Positions 8,178 through 17,988 of a DNA stretch of 64,000 nt are shown piece by piece. Origin of the DNA: Bacteroidia bacterium (GTDB taxonomy: Bacteria; Bacteroidota; Bacteroidia; Flavobacteriales; Flavobacteriaceae); the NCBI GenBank assembly GCA_030427985.1, contig JAUIBH010000007.1, positions 1-64,000 on the forward strand, written 5' to 3'. A program made the position numbers and the translations under genes. The first letter of the stretch is position 1, and each line of letters starts with the position of its first letter. The notes below the pieces were generated by a model that worked only from the letters and a program-made list of their open reading frames with translations, was not told the DNA's origin and ran no database searches.

Positions 8178-8705
8178 ATGGAAAAACAATGGTTTACCAT
8201 TTCGGCATATTCCGAAAATCATATTGGATTGCTGAACAGAATATCAGGAATATTCTTAAAGCGTCACATTAATATAGAAAGTCTAAATGTTTCTAAATCA
8301 GAGATTGATGGAGTTTCAAAATTCACAATTGTAATTTTCTCTACGGAGGATTGGGCCATCAAAATCGTAAATCAGATTGAGAAACAAGTGGAGGTCATCA
8401 AGGCCTATTACCATACGGATGATGAGACGATTTATCAAGAGTCTGCTTTGTTTAAAGTGGCGTCACATTTATTGTTTGATGAGCGCCAAATCCAAAATAT
8501 CATCAAAGAGCACCATTCTCAGATTGTAACCGTAAGTCGGGAGTTCTTTGTGTTGGCAAAAACGGGTCGTCGTCATGAAATTGATGAAATGCACGAGGCT
8601 TTGGAGCCGTATGGCATTATGCAGTTTGTACGTACAGGTAGAATTGCAGTCAGTAAAGATGCTATGCCCATCACCAATATTTTAGCAGAATTTCAAAATA
8701 AATAA
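8178..8705 (+). CDS. ilvN: Acetolactate synthase, small (regulatory) subunit
   Basis: A 175-residue regulatory subunit. The N-terminal ACT domain (residues about 4-80, ISAYSENHIGLLNRISGIFLKRHINIESLNV) is the valine-binding module. The C-terminal domain activates the large subunit and includes the EFFVLAKTGRR segment. It begins 7 bases after ilvB. Feedback by valine is the family norm; which residues do it here cannot be read with certainty. Confidence 0.93.
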   Translation: MEKQWFTISAYSENHIGLLNRISGIFLKRHINIESLNVSKSEIDGVSKFTIVIFSTEDWAIKIVNQIEKQVEVIKAYYHTDDETIYQESALFKVASHLLFDERQIQNIIKEHHSQIVTVSREFFVLAKTGRRHEIDEMHEALEPYGIMQFVRTGRIAVSKDAMPITNILAEFQNK

Positions 8706-8727
8706 ATAGCAAAATCAGATACTAAAA

Positions 8728-10203
8728 ATGACAAATTACTTCAACACACTGTCGCTTCGTGAGCAATTGACCCAACTAGGGAAATGTAGGTTTATGGATC
8801 CCAGCGAATTTGCCGATGGTGTTACCGCCCTAAAAGGCAAGAAAATTGTAATTGTGGGCTGTGGTGCCCAAGGTTTAAACCAAGGTTTGAATATGAGGGA
8901 TTCCGGTTTGGATATTTCCTATGCACTACGTCCTGCCGCCATAAAAGAAGAAAGACAATCGTTCAAAAACGCCAAGGAAAACAATTTCACCGTAGGAACA
9001 TATGAGGAGTTGATTCCGACTGCGGATTTGGTCATCAACCTTACCCCGGATAAACAACACACTAATGTGGTGGGTACGGTAATGCCCTTGATGAAGAAAG
9101 GCGCAACATTGTCCTATTCTCATGGATTCAACATTGTGGAAGAAGGTATGCAGGTTCGCGAGGACCTTACCGTAATCATGGTGGCGCCAAAAAGTCCAGG
9201 TTCTGAAGTACGTGAAGAGTACAAAAGAGGATTTGGTGTACCTACCTTGATTGCCGTGCACCCTGAGAACGACCCAGAAGGTAAAGGTTTGGAACAGGCC
9301 AAAGCCTACGCAGCTGGAACTGGTGGTGATAAAGCCGGTGTATTGGAATCTTCGTTTGTGGCTGAAGTAAAATCCGATTTGATGGGAGAACAGACCATTC
9401 TTTGCGGTTTGTTGCAAACGGGATCTATCCTTTCCTTCAATAAAATGATTGAAAAAGGTGTTGATGCCGGATATGCTTCCAAATTGATTCAATACGGATG
9501 GGAAACCATTACGGAAGGTTTGAAACAAGGAGGTATCACCAATATGATGGACCGTTTGTCCAACCCCGCCAAGATCAAAGCCTTTGATTTGGCCGAGGAG
9601 TTGAAGGAAATCATGCGTCCGTTGTTCCAAAAGCACATGGATGATATCATGAGTGGTCATTTTTCCAAAACCATGATGGAAGATTGGGCCAATGGCGATA
9701 AAAACCTATTGGATTGGCGTGCGGCTACAGGAGAAACTGATTTTGAGAAGACTCCTGCTGGCGATGTATCCATTTCTGAGCAAGAATATTACGATAACGG
9801 GGTGTTGATGGTCGCTTTTGTGAAATCTGGGGTGGAATTGGCCTATGAAACCATGACTGAATCCGGAATCATTGGAGACTCTGCGTACTATGAGTCACTT
9901 CATGAAACGCCTTTGATTGCCAATACTATTGCTAGAAAGAAATTGTTCGAGATGAACCGGGTAATTTCAGATACCGCTGAGTATGGTTGCTACTTGTTTG
10001 ACCATGCTTGTAAGCCTTTGTTGACCGATTTTATGAAGAAAATCGATACCGATGTCATTGGTAAGCACTTCGGCGAAGGGAAAGATACCGGTGTGGACAA
10101 CATTAAGCTGATTGCCGTTAACAAGGCCATCCGCACCCATGATGTGGAAGTGGTTGGAGCTCGTTTGCGTGCGTCCATGACCGCAATGAAACCTATCGGA
10201 TAA
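8728..10203 (+). CDS. ilvC: Ketol-acid reductoisomerase, class II (long form)
   Basis: IlvC converts acetolactate and acetohydroxybutyrate to the dihydroxy acids with NADPH. At 491 residues it is the long form known from enterobacteria, with a duplicated knotted C-terminal domain, unlike the roughly 330-residue class I enzyme. The Rossmann motif [12 protein letters not shown] is near residue 45, followed by an Arg-containing cofactor loop ([12 protein letters not shown]). The two metal-binding C-terminal repeats ([11 protein letters not shown] near residue 217, and a second [10 protein letters not shown] segment) are present. It is 22 bases after ilvN and 18 before ilvA. Confidence 0.94.
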   Translation: MTNYFNTLSLREQLTQLGKCRFMDPSEFADGVTALKGKKIVIVGCGAQGLNQGLNMRDSGLDISYALRPAAIKEERQSFKNAKENNFTVGTYEELIPTADLVINLTPDKQHTNVVGTVMPLMKKGATLSYSHGFNIVEEGMQVREDLTVIMVAPKSPGSEVREEYKRGFGVPTLIAVHPENDPEGKGLEQAKAYAAGTGGDKAGVLESSFVAEVKSDLMGEQTILCGLLQTGSILSFNKMIEKGVDAGYASKLIQYGWETITEGLKQGGITNMMDRLSNPAKIKAFDLAEELKEIMRPLFQKHMDDIMSGHFSKTMMEDWANGDKNLLDWRAATGETDFEKTPAGDVSISEQEYYDNGVLMVAFVKSGVELAYETMTESGIIGDSAYYESLHETPLIANTIARKKLFEMNRVISDTAEYGCYLFDHACKPLLTDFMKKIDTDVIGKHFGEGKDTGVDNIKLIAVNKAIRTHDVEVVGARLRASMTAMKPIG

Positions 10204-10221
10204 AACTAATCTATTGGCCCC

Positions 10222-11484
10222 ATGAAAACAGTGGATACCTATTTTCCACAAATAGCGGATATTTATAAGGCAGCAAAGACGATTCGGCAGGTTGCTGACG
10301 AGACGCCATTGCAGCAAAGTATCCGCTATTCCAAAAAATATGGGGCCAATATCCTTTTAAAACGAGAGGACTTGCACCGCGTCCGCAGTTACAAAATTCG
10401 CGGTGCCTATAACAAAATTAGTTCCCTCACCCAAGAGGAACTGAAAAGGGGAGTGGTCTGTGCCAGTGCAGGCAATCACGCCCAAGGTGTAGCTTTTGCT
10501 TGTAGTCATTTACAGGTAGAAGGAACCATTTACATGCCCGTCGTCACCCCAAAACAAAAAATTGACCAGACCAAGATGTTTGGCGGAGAGTGGGTGAAAG
10601 TGGTGTTGGAAGGGGATACGTTCGATGATTCCAATAAAGCGGCGCAGTTGTTCTGTGAACAAGCAGACAAGACTTTTGTACACCCTTTTGATGATGAAAA
10701 AATTATTGAAGGTCAGGCTACGGTGGGATTGGAAATCTTGCAACAATCCAACGAACCTATCGATTACGTTTTTGCTGCCGTAGGTGGCGGCGGATTGGCT
10801 TCGGGTTTGTGCGGAACGTTTCAGGCATTATCTCCACAAACTAAAATCATTGGTGTGGAGCCAGAAGGTGCGCCTTCACTAAAAAAATCAATTGAAAAAG
10901 GAGAGTTGGTAGAATTGCAGCATATTGATAAGTTCATCGATGGTGCTGCTGTGCAAAAAGTGGGGCAGTTAACGTTTCCGATTTGTCGAGACCATCTCTA
11001 TCAGGTATCCACTGTTCCCGAAGGGAAAGTGTGTCAAACCATACTGGACCTCTATAATCGAGATGCCATTGTGGTGGAACCTGCTGGGGCATTAACCATT
11101 GCCGCTTTGGATGATTACGCGGAGGAGATCAAGGGAAAAAATGTGGTCTGTATCATCAGTGGGAGCAATAATGACATTACTAGAACCGCCGAAATAAAGG
11201 AGCGAGCTTTGCTCTATGCCAATTTAAAGCACTATTTTATTGTTCGGTTTCCGCAGCGACCAGGTGCCTTAAAGGAGTTTGTGGCCGATATTTTGGGGCC
11301 TGATGATGACATCACTCATTTTGAATACTCTAAAAAATCCAGTCGGGAAAATGCCCCTGCTGTGGTAGGGATAGAATTAAAGTCATCGGCCGATTTGGAA
11401 CCCCTCATTCAACGTATGAAGGCCAATAATTTTTTTGGTGATTATCTAAACGACAAACCGGACTTGTTCCAATACCTCGTGTGA
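10222..11484 (+). CDS. ilvA: Biosynthetic threonine dehydratase (threonine ammonia-lyase)
   Basis: A PLP enzyme making 2-oxobutyrate from threonine for isoleucine synthesis. The PLP lysine is Lys58 in RSYKIRGAYNK. The SAGNHAQG and VGGGGLASG phosphate-binding loops follow, and SGSNND-type residues lie near 310. At 420 residues it has one short C-terminal ACT-like domain (RFPQRPGALKEF, about residue 335 on) rather than the two of the enterobacterial protein. Last gene of the ilv operon; 135 bases and a separate promoter-like box separate it from gapN. Its presence in the operon argues that threonine is at least one source of 2-oxobutyrate, despite the citramalate-synthase-like protein at 15765-17282. 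Confidence 0.93.
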   Translation: MKTVDTYFPQIADIYKAAKTIRQVADETPLQQSIRYSKKYGANILLKREDLHRVRSYKIRGAYNKISSLTQEELKRGVVCASAGNHAQGVAFACSHLQVEGTIYMPVVTPKQKIDQTKMFGGEWVKVVLEGDTFDDSNKAAQLFCEQADKTFVHPFDDEKIIEGQATVGLEILQQSNEPIDYVFAAVGGGGLASGLCGTFQALSPQTKIIGVEPEGAPSLKKSIEKGELVELQHIDKFIDGAAVQKVGQLTFPICRDHLYQVSTVPEGKVCQTILDLYNRDAIVVEPAGALTIAALDDYAEEIKGKNVVCIISGSNNDITRTAEIKERALLYANLKHYFIVRFPQRPGALKEFVADILGPDDDITHFEYSKKSSRENAPAVVGIELKSSADLEPLIQRMKANNFFGDYLNDKPDLFQYLV

Positions 11485-11558
11485 TTGATATAACAAATTT
11501 TCAATCGTTTGCGATTTTAAGACGGTGTAAGCGAGGTCGTTTTCAACTGATTTTATGT

Positions 11559-11566
11559 TAGCTTTG
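11559..11566 (+). promoter_or_regulatory. Probable gapN promoter (-7 box)
   Basis: TAGCTTTG fits the TAnnTTTG consensus exactly and lies 53 bases before the gapN ATG, in the 135-base gap after ilvA. No good TTG element is visible 17-23 bases upstream, so the call is moderate. It suggests gapN is transcribed separately from ilv. Confidence 0.45.
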
Positions 11567-11619
11567 TACTGAATGAGCGATGATTCATTTGGATAAACTT
11601 TTACAAAAAACTACAACAC

Positions 11620-13212
11620 ATGCCAGCTACAACAACAGTAATCCCTGAAGCACTTCAAATAACCCAAGAAATCCATCAAAAAACGTATTTGGTAAATGGT
11701 GAATTACGCAAATGGGAGGGAAGTACCTCTCCAGTGGTTTCCACTATTTCCTCCACAGAAGAATATGCCCCAACTACTTTGGGAAGTATTCCGGACATGG
11801 GTGAACCCGAAGCATTGGAAGCTTTGGATGCCGCTTTGGGAGCGTTTGACAAAGGCCAAGGGGTTTGGCCTACCATGAAGGTGAAGGATCGCATTGAATG
11901 CATGGAGACCTTTGTAAAAAAAATGGAGCAAAAGCGGGAAGAAGTGGTGAAATTGCTCATGTGGGAGATTGGCAAATCCGAACCAGACTCATACAAAGAG
12001 TTTGATCGTACCGTTGAGTATATTTATGATACGATTGAGGATTACAAGCAGTTGGATAGGGACTCAGCAAAGTTTCAAAAGCATGATGGGGTTTATGCCC
12101 ACATCAGAAGGGGGCCTTTGGGGGTTGTACTGTGTTTGGGTCCATACAATTATCCGCTCAATGAAACTTTTGCTTTGTTGATTCCAGCCATCATCATGGG
12201 GAATACGACCGTATTCAAACCTGCCAAGCATGGGGTGTTGTTGATTACGCCACTTCTGGAGGCATTTAAAAGTAGTTTCCCAAAAGGTGTAGTGAATATT
12301 CTATTTGGAAGGGGCAGGGCTGTAGCCGCTCCTATTATGAAAACTGGAAAGGTTGATGTTTTGGCATTGATTGGAAACAGTAAATCGGCCAATGCGTTGC
12401 AGGAACAGCATCCCAAGAGCAACCGACTTCGCTTGGTTTTGGGATTGGAGGCGAAAAACCCCGCTATTATTTTACCTGATGCGGATTTAGACCTCACTGT
12501 TAATGAATGTATTTCTGGAACGCTTTCTTTTAACGGACAACGGTGTACTGCCCTTAAGGTGATATATGTGCATGAGGACATTAAAGACGAGTTTCTAAAA
12601 CGCTTCTCTGAAAAAGTGGACTCGCTTAAGTTTGGTAATCCTTGGGATAAAGGAGTGAATCTGACCCCACTTCCTGAACCGGGAAAACCAGCTTATATCC
12701 AAGAATTGTTGGATGATGCCCAAACCAAGGGTGCCAAGATAAAAAACAAGAAAGGCGGCAAACATTTTGACAATTACATCTGGCCTGCAGTGTTGTATCC
12801 AGTGACCAAGGATATGCGGGTGTATGAAGAAGAGCAATTTGGCCCAGTGATTCCTGTGCTGTCATTTAAAGATATTGAAGAGCCTTTGAATGATATGGCC
12901 GAATCCAACTACGGGCAGCAGGTGAGCCTTTTTGGAAAAGACGTATATACCTTATCTCCGTTAATTGACACCTTGGCCAATTTGGTGTGTCGTGTGAATC
13001 TGAACAGTTCGTGCCAACGTGGCCCGGATGTGTATCCATTTACTGGCCGAAAAGACTCAGCACAATCCACTTTGAGTGTGCATGATGCTTTGCGTTCGTT
13101 CTCTATCCGAACTTTTGTGGCGTTCAAAGACAACGAATTGAACACCAATACTATTGAACAATTGATGGAAGCCAAAGTGAGCAACTTTTTGAGTACCGAT
13201 TATATTTTATAG
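11620..13212 (+). CDS. gapN: NADP-dependent non-phosphorylating glyceraldehyde-3-phosphate dehydrogenase
   Basis: An aldehyde-dehydrogenase superfamily protein of 530 residues. The catalytic Cys309 lies in [10 protein letters not shown] and the general base Glu277 in LGLEAKNPA. The GPYNYPLNE and VFKPAKHG cofactor-domain segments are present. The GQRCTALK form of the Cys loop, in place of the usual GQxC-S/T of fatty-aldehyde enzymes, and the long C-terminus with [13 protein letters not shown] match GapN-type enzymes, which make 3-phosphoglycerate and NADPH directly. Substrate assignment within the superfamily is by these segments and not certain. It stands alone between the ilv and leu operons and is followed by a terminator. 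Confidence 0.8.
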   Translation: MPATTTVIPEALQITQEIHQKTYLVNGELRKWEGSTSPVVSTISSTEEYAPTTLGSIPDMGEPEALEALDAALGAFDKGQGVWPTMKVKDRIECMETFVKKMEQKREEVVKLLMWEIGKSEPDSYKEFDRTVEYIYDTIEDYKQLDRDSAKFQKHDGVYAHIRRGPLGVVLCLGPYNYPLNETFALLIPAIIMGNTTVFKPAKHGVLLITPLLEAFKSSFPKGVVNILFGRGRAVAAPIMKTGKVDVLALIGNSKSANALQEQHPKSNRLRLVLGLEAKNPAIILPDADLDLTVNECISGTLSFNGQRCTALKVIYVHEDIKDEFLKRFSEKVDSLKFGNPWDKGVNLTPLPEPGKPAYIQELLDDAQTKGAKIKNKKGGKHFDNYIWPAVLYPVTKDMRVYEEEQFGPVIPVLSFKDIEEPLNDMAESNYGQQVSLFGKDVYTLSPLIDTLANLVCRVNLNSSCQRGPDVYPFTGRKDSAQSTLSVHDALRSFSIRTFVAFKDNELNTNTIEQLMEAKVSNFLSTDYIL

Positions 13213-13217
13213 ATATG

Positions 13218-13255
13218 AAAAGGCCATGAGAAATTTTCTGATGGCCTTCGTTTTT
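13218..13255 (+). terminator. Terminator after gapN
   Basis: AAGGCCAT (13220-13227) pairs with ATGGCCTT (13241-13248), with a small inner AGAA/TTCT stem in the loop, followed by CGTTTTT. It lies 7 bases after the gapN stop. Confidence 0.85.
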
Positions 13256-13273
13256 GGTTAGGTTGGGGATTTT

Positions 13274-14413
13274 TTATTCTGATTGGTATACTTGTGCACG
13301 GTCACCACTCTGTTCTTTTACCAAAATAGCATCTTGAAGTCCTTTTAGATAGTAATTGGAGCTTCCGGTGACCATCATTTCACTTTCTAAACGCTCAGTG
13401 TTTGGTATATTGCTAAAATGAAGCTTGGTGGCTATCATGTCATTCAATAGGAGAGAGGTTAACGCGATATTCGCGTTGAGTGCATCCTGTACATCCGGAT
13501 GATTGCTCTTTGGGAGTTCTTGCTGCCAAAACATTATGGCGGATTCAAGGGCTGGACGAATCTCATCCAAAGTTTTTCGTTTCTTCTTGCTGAATGCAGA
13601 TAAGGCGTTTATGGCTTCCCCAACAGTTTCTGCATGCTCATTAAATTGGTCGAATTCTTTATCCTTAAAGATGAACATAGCACCATAAGCAGTTTTATTT
13701 TGGTAGAGAAAATTGTCTTTTAGCAAACCTCCTGCTTTTTGCATGAATGTTTCCAAGATATCGGCTTCAAAGCGTTTTATGCGATTGGTCAATAGTCGTC
13801 TACGCTTTTCTGGTTTTTTGGTAAGCTTCAACTTTAGTTTGAATGCCGGATTCAAAACAAAATGACGAAGTCGTAGCGTGGAGGTTGGTCCTTCCGGGTC
13901 ATCAATATAAAATGGGATTTTTTCCTCAAGTATAGTTTCACCTTGTGAAGTCCGAACTGTGAGTGTAGCAGATACATTGATTTCCCCCAAAACAGCATCT
14001 TGGTTGGAATAATCCAATACTTCTGGTATACTATCCATAGTAAAAGTGTCGGTGACAAGGGTAATGGTTAAGTCAGGTGAAGAGTTTGTCTGATTGAACT
14101 TAGCATCAGTTAGCTCTAAGTAGTTTTCAGTCCATTTATTTAATGTGTCTTGTATAGCCTGCTGGTAGAGTAACTGCCGTTTTTCGGAATTTTTTTCTGA
14201 TACCTGCATATTCCAATTGAGTTCATCCCAAAAATCCATCGGGTCCAAATCCGTTTCAACCGCTATGGAATAGGTTTTTATTTCATCGGGTAAATTGATA
14301 AGCGGAGTTATGGTGTAGGACCATCCCACAGGAGCTGTTTTCGTCTTTATCTTTTTTTGGGCCATACTCAATAGTGGTGTGACCAATAGCATGGTGAGTA
14401 GGATTTTTTTCAT
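13274..14413 (-). CDS. Secreted or periplasmic protein of unknown function
   Basis: A 379-residue protein not recognised. It starts with a clear signal peptide (MKKILLTMLLVTPLLSMAQ, cleavage expected after SMAQ). This ATG at 14413 is preferred over one 30 bases upstream because it gives a standard leader. The mature part alternates beta-type segments in the first 160 residues with a basic helical stretch (about residues 185-215, rich in Lys/Arg) and then a mostly helical C-terminal half. No catalytic motif is visible. It lies between the convergent gapN gene and leuB and is separated from leuB by a terminator, so it is not part of the leucine operon. Confidence 0.75.
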   Translation of the reverse strand: MKKILLTMLLVTPLLSMAQKKIKTKTAPVGWSYTITPLINLPDEIKTYSIAVETDLDPMDFWDELNWNMQVSEKNSEKRQLLYQQAIQDTLNKWTENYLELTDAKFNQTNSSPDLTITLVTDTFTMDSIPEVLDYSNQDAVLGEINVSATLTVRTSQGETILEEKIPFYIDDPEGPTSTLRLRHFVLNPAFKLKLKLTKKPEKRRRLLTNRIKRFEADILETFMQKAGGLLKDNFLYQNKTAYGAMFIFKDKEFDQFNEHAETVGEAINALSAFSKKKRKTLDEIRPALESAIMFWQQELPKSNHPDVQDALNANIALTSLLLNDMIATKLHFSNIPNTERLESEMMVTGSSNYYLKGLQDAILVKEQSGDRAQVYQSE

Positions 14414-14521
14414 AACAGGTTGTTTTTGAGTATCCAGCATCAAAAGTAACTGATGGATTATGGGTTAATACCTGCTATTTGAGGGATAGCTTATATGAGT
14501 TGATGAATGACACTATACGCA

Positions 14522-14547
14522 TAAAAAAAGCCCCAAAATGGGGCTCA
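14522..14547 (-). terminator. Terminator of the leu operon
   Basis: On the minus strand AGCCCC-ATTTT-GGGGCT is followed by seven T residues, 26 bases after the leuB stop. Confidence 0.88.
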
Positions 14548-14572
14548 AGTATTAAAAGTTGGTTATTTACAA

Positions 14573-15631
14573 TTAGATGTTGGAAGCCAACCAATCCCCG
14601 ACCTCACTGGTTTTGTAAGCTTTTCCGCCATCGGCAAGGTCTTCAGTGACTACGCCATCGGCCAAGGATTTGTTCACCACAGCACGAATCGCATCGGCTT
14701 CATTTTGTAGTCCGAAAGCAGTTTCAAACATCATGGCTGCAGACAAAACGGTAGCTAAAGGATTGGCAATATCCTTTCCGGCAGCTTGTGGATAGGAACC
14801 GTGGATAGGTTCAAACAAAGATGTTTTATCTCCCAAAGAGGCAGATGGCATCAATCCCATAGAACCTGAGATTACTGAAGCTTCATCAGTTAAAATATCA
14901 CCAAAAAGGTTTTCGGTGATCAGTACATCATAGGAATTGGGCCATTGAATCAAACGCATGGCTACAGCGTCCACAAACTCATAGGAAACTTCCACATCAG
15001 GGTATTCCTTTTCCAATTTCTGGACGGTTTCACGCCACAAACGAGAGGTTTCCAAAACATTGGCCTTATCCACGCAGCAAAGCTTCTTGGAACGCTGTTG
15101 GGCCATTTCAAAACCTTTGCGAGCCAATCGCTCTACTTCAGCGCGTGTATAGGTGCAGGTATCATATGCGGTGTTACCGCCATCTTCACGACCGCGCTTG
15201 CCAAAATAAATACCTCCGGTAAGTTCTCGTAGGACCACAAGGTCGGTTCCTTCAATACGTTCTTTCCGCAAGGGCGATTTTTCAATTAGGGAAGGAAAGG
15301 TAAATGTTGGACGCACATTGGCGTAAAGTCCCAATTTTTGGCGCATTTTCAATAAACCTTGCTCGGGACGTACCTTGGCAGATGGGTCATTGTCAAAACG
15401 TGGGTGACCAATGGCTCCGAATAGCACGGCATCGGCAGCAACGCAGATGTCATGGGTTTCATCTGGATACGGTTCTCCCACAGCATCGATAGCAGCTGCA
15501 CCCGTCAAAGCAGGTGTCCACGATATTTCATGTCCGAATTTTGCAGCAACGGCATCGGATACTTTTACAGCTTGGTCTATAACTTCCGGGCCGATTCCAT
15601 CCCCGGCCAAAAGGGCTATGTTCAATTTCAT
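14573..15631 (-). CDS. leuB: 3-isopropylmalate dehydrogenase
   Basis: A 352-residue decarboxylating dehydrogenase of leucine synthesis, also used on citramalate-derived methylmalate in the pyruvate route to isoleucine. The N-terminal LLAGDGIGPEV, the RELTGGIYFG loop, the DKANVLETSRLWRE segment and the GSMGLMPSASLG / EPIHGSYPQAAGKDIANP motif for NAD and metal are all intact. Last gene of leuC-leuD-leuA-leuB; 133 bases of repetitive low-complexity DNA separate it from leuA. Confidence 0.95.
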   Translation of the reverse strand: MKLNIALLAGDGIGPEVIDQAVKVSDAVAAKFGHEISWTPALTGAAAIDAVGEPYPDETHDICVAADAVLFGAIGHPRFDNDPSAKVRPEQGLLKMRQKLGLYANVRPTFTFPSLIEKSPLRKERIEGTDLVVLRELTGGIYFGKRGREDGGNTAYDTCTYTRAEVERLARKGFEMAQQRSKKLCCVDKANVLETSRLWRETVQKLEKEYPDVEVSYEFVDAVAMRLIQWPNSYDVLITENLFGDILTDEASVISGSMGLMPSASLGDKTSLFEPIHGSYPQAAGKDIANPLATVLSAAMMFETAFGLQNEADAIRAVVNKSLADGVVTEDLADGGKAYKTSEVGDWLASNI

Positions 15632-15735
15632 TTATCTGTGGTTATTGTGTTATTTGTTACTGGGTTATTTAGTTATTGCAATCCGTCTTTTGTCTTTGCT
15701 CTTTTTTCTTTTTCGCTTTTCTTTTTGCTCCTGTG

Positions 15736-15760
15736 CTTGAACTTGTGCCTTGAACTTGTG
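15736..15760. repeat. Tandem 12-base repeat in the leuA-leuB spacer
   Basis: CTTGAACTTGTG occurs at 15736-15747 and again at 15749-15760. The rest of the 15632-15764 spacer is a pyrimidine-rich tract on the plus strand with repeated TTATT/GTTATT words. No gene is visible in it. Confidence 0.7.
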
Positions 15761-15764
15761 TTCG

Positions 15765-17282
15765 TTACACTAGGTTCAGCATTTTTTCGGTGGCCTTTAT
15801 GGCAGAAACCGTTTGGTCTGAATCCAGCCCACGGGTCGTGAAATCCTTTTCCTTGGTCTGCCAAGTGATGACGGTCTCACAAAGGGCGTCCGAGTTACTT
15901 CCCGGAGGGATTCGAACCGCATAATCTACCAATTTGGGTAATTCCCGATTCTCTTTTTTATACACTTTTTTCAACGCGTTGATAAAGGCATCAAATTGTC
16001 CATCGCCTTGGGCATTTTCCTCATAGGTCTTTCCATCGATTTCAATGGAAAGGGTAGTGGAGGGCTTTAACCCTTTGGAATGGGTCAGTACATACGATTT
16101 TACAAAAACTTTTTGCTGATGTAAATCACTGTCAAGAACATCTGAAATGATATAAGGTAGATCGTCTTTTGTGACCCGCTCTTTTTTATCGCCTAGTTCG
16201 ATGATGCGCTCGGTAACCTTTTTAAGTTCATCATCGTTCAAGGTCAATCCCAACTCTTGAAGGTTCTTTTGGATATTCGCTTTCCCCGATGTCTTGCCTA
16301 GGGCATATTTCCTTTTCCTACCAAATCTTTCTGGTAATAAATCATTAAAGTAAAGATTCTTTTTACTATCTCCATCAGCATGTATACCAGCGGTTTGCGT
16401 AAAAACATTATCACCAACAATAGGTTTATTGTCAGGGATGGTGAAACCAGTAAATGCTGACACCAATTTACTCACTTTGTACAATGAGGATTCCTTCACA
16501 CCAATGGTGACTTCAGGCAGAAAATCGTTGATGACAGCTACCACACTGGCCAAAGGAGCGTTTCCAGCACGTTCACCCATACCATTTACGGTGAGATGCA
16601 AACCATGACATCCTGCCTTAACCGCTTCCATGACATTGGCCACGCTAAGATCATAATCATTATGACCATGAAAATCAAAATGAGTGTCTGGATAGCGTTC
16701 AATGATTTTCTTTAGAAATTCCCCCGTTTCGGTATGTGTCAGCACACCTAAGGTGTCAGGTAATAAAATGCGTTTAATGGGCTGGGAGGTCAAAAAATCC
16801 AAAAATTGGAAAACATACTCCGGTGAATTTCGCATTCCATTGCTCCAATCTTCCAGATATACATTGGTTTCAATGCCCAATTCCTGACCTTTGAGCACCA
16901 CATTTTCAATATCCTTGAAATGTTGCTCTGGTGTTTTCTTCAACTGATGTGTCAAATGGTTCAAAGACCCCTTGGTCAACAGGTTTTGGACCTTTGCACC
17001 TGCTTCCTGCATCCATTTTAGGGAAACACCATTGTCCACAAAAGTAAGCACTTCCACTTTTAAAAGGTATCCTTCAGAAGCCGCCCATTCCGTTATATTC
17101 TGAACAGCTTTCAGTTCGCCTTCCGAAACCCGTGCCGATGCCACTTCAATACGGTCTACCTTTAGCTCTTCCAATAACAGTTTTGCCAAGGTGAGTTTTT
17201 CGGAAGCGGAGAAGGAAATCCCAGAGGTTTGTTCACCATCCCGTAGGGTGGTGTCCATGATTTCAATGGTGCGTGCTTTCAT
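15765..17282 (-). CDS. Citramalate-synthase-like 2-isopropylmalate synthase family protein
   Basis: A 505-residue DRE-TIM enzyme with a C-terminal LeuA dimer/allosteric domain (about residues 370-500). The catalytic segment is DTTLRDGEQTSG (Arg14-Asp15), with FHGHNDYDLS and NGMGERAGN binding the metal and substrate. From memory it is closer over its whole length to Leptospira CimA than to classical LeuA. The VLTFVD, NLLTKG and NVYLEDWSN segments, which line the pyruvate pocket in CimA, look conserved, including the Leu, Leu and Tyr positions. So (R)-citramalate synthesis is possible, while the leu-operon position suggests isopropylmalate synthesis. The two cannot be told apart here. Confidence 0.75.
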   Translation of the reverse strand: MKARTIEIMDTTLRDGEQTSGISFSASEKLTLAKLLLEELKVDRIEVASARVSEGELKAVQNITEWAASEGYLLKVEVLTFVDNGVSLKWMQEAGAKVQNLLTKGSLNHLTHQLKKTPEQHFKDIENVVLKGQELGIETNVYLEDWSNGMRNSPEYVFQFLDFLTSQPIKRILLPDTLGVLTHTETGEFLKKIIERYPDTHFDFHGHNDYDLSVANVMEAVKAGCHGLHLTVNGMGERAGNAPLASVVAVINDFLPEVTIGVKESSLYKVSKLVSAFTGFTIPDNKPIVGDNVFTQTAGIHADGDSKKNLYFNDLLPERFGRKRKYALGKTSGKANIQKNLQELGLTLNDDELKKVTERIIELGDKKERVTKDDLPYIISDVLDSDLHQQKVFVKSYVLTHSKGLKPSTTLSIEIDGKTYEENAQGDGQFDAFINALKKVYKKENRELPKLVDYAVRIPPGSNSDALCETVITWQTKEKDFTTRGLDSDQTVSAIKATEKMLNLV

Positions 17283-17310
17283 TGTTGATGCAGTGTTCTA
17301 CCTGCTTTGT

Positions 17311-17907
17311 TTAAAGTGGTGTGTTTCCGGCAAACTCCTCAATATTGTTTTTGATGTTCAATAGGTAGTCAATATCATCAAAACCATTGAGCATGTTCTG
17401 TTTTTTATATTCGTTGATTTCGAAACTTTCACTTTCTCCGGTTGCCAAAATGGTGATTTTCTGTTCAGGCAGATTGACTTCCAATTCGGTATTGGGGTCA
17501 GCTTCAATAGCTGTGAAAATCTTGTCCAAAAATGCTGGGCTCACCTGTACTGGAAGAACCCCGATATTTAGGCAATTTCCTCGGAAAATATCAGCAAAGA
17601 AACTGGAAACTACACATCTAAAACCATAGTCATACACAGCCCATGCGGCGTGTTCGCGTGAGGAACCTGAACCAAAGTTTTTACCGCCCACTAGAATTTT
17701 TCCACTGTAAATGGGATTGTTCAGTACAAAGTTTTCTTTTGGTGTTCCGTCGGAATTGTAGCGCCAATCACGGAAAAGATTATCTCCGAAACCCTTACGC
17801 TCCGTTGCTTTTAAGAATCGGGCAGGGATGATTTGGTCGGTATCCACATTCTCAATCGGCATGGGTACCGCAGTACTTTTTAATATATTGAATTTATCGT
17901 AAGCCAT
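17311..17907 (-). CDS. leuD: 3-isopropylmalate dehydratase, small subunit
   Basis: A 198-residue LeuD. The ATG at 17907 (MAYDKFNIL) is preferred to one eight codons upstream because it gives the family length and normal N-terminus. Visible marks are [13 protein letters not shown] and the swivelling-domain [13 protein letters not shown] loop. With LeuC it isomerises 2- to 3-isopropylmalate. It lies second in the leu operon, 81 bases after leuC and 28 before leuA. Confidence 0.94.
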   Translation of the reverse strand: MAYDKFNILKSTAVPMPIENVDTDQIIPARFLKATERKGFGDNLFRDWRYNSDGTPKENFVLNNPIYSGKILVGGKNFGSGSSREHAAWAVYDYGFRCVVSSFFADIFRGNCLNIGVLPVQVSPAFLDKIFTAIEADPNTELEVNLPEQKITILATGESESFEINEYKKQNMLNGFDDIDYLLNIKNNIEEFAGNTPL

Positions 17908-17988
17908 CTTTGTTCGATTTTCAGTTATCAATTTTCAATTAACAAAGGTTGATTCTATTGCTAATTGTTCATTGTAAATTGTTTATTG

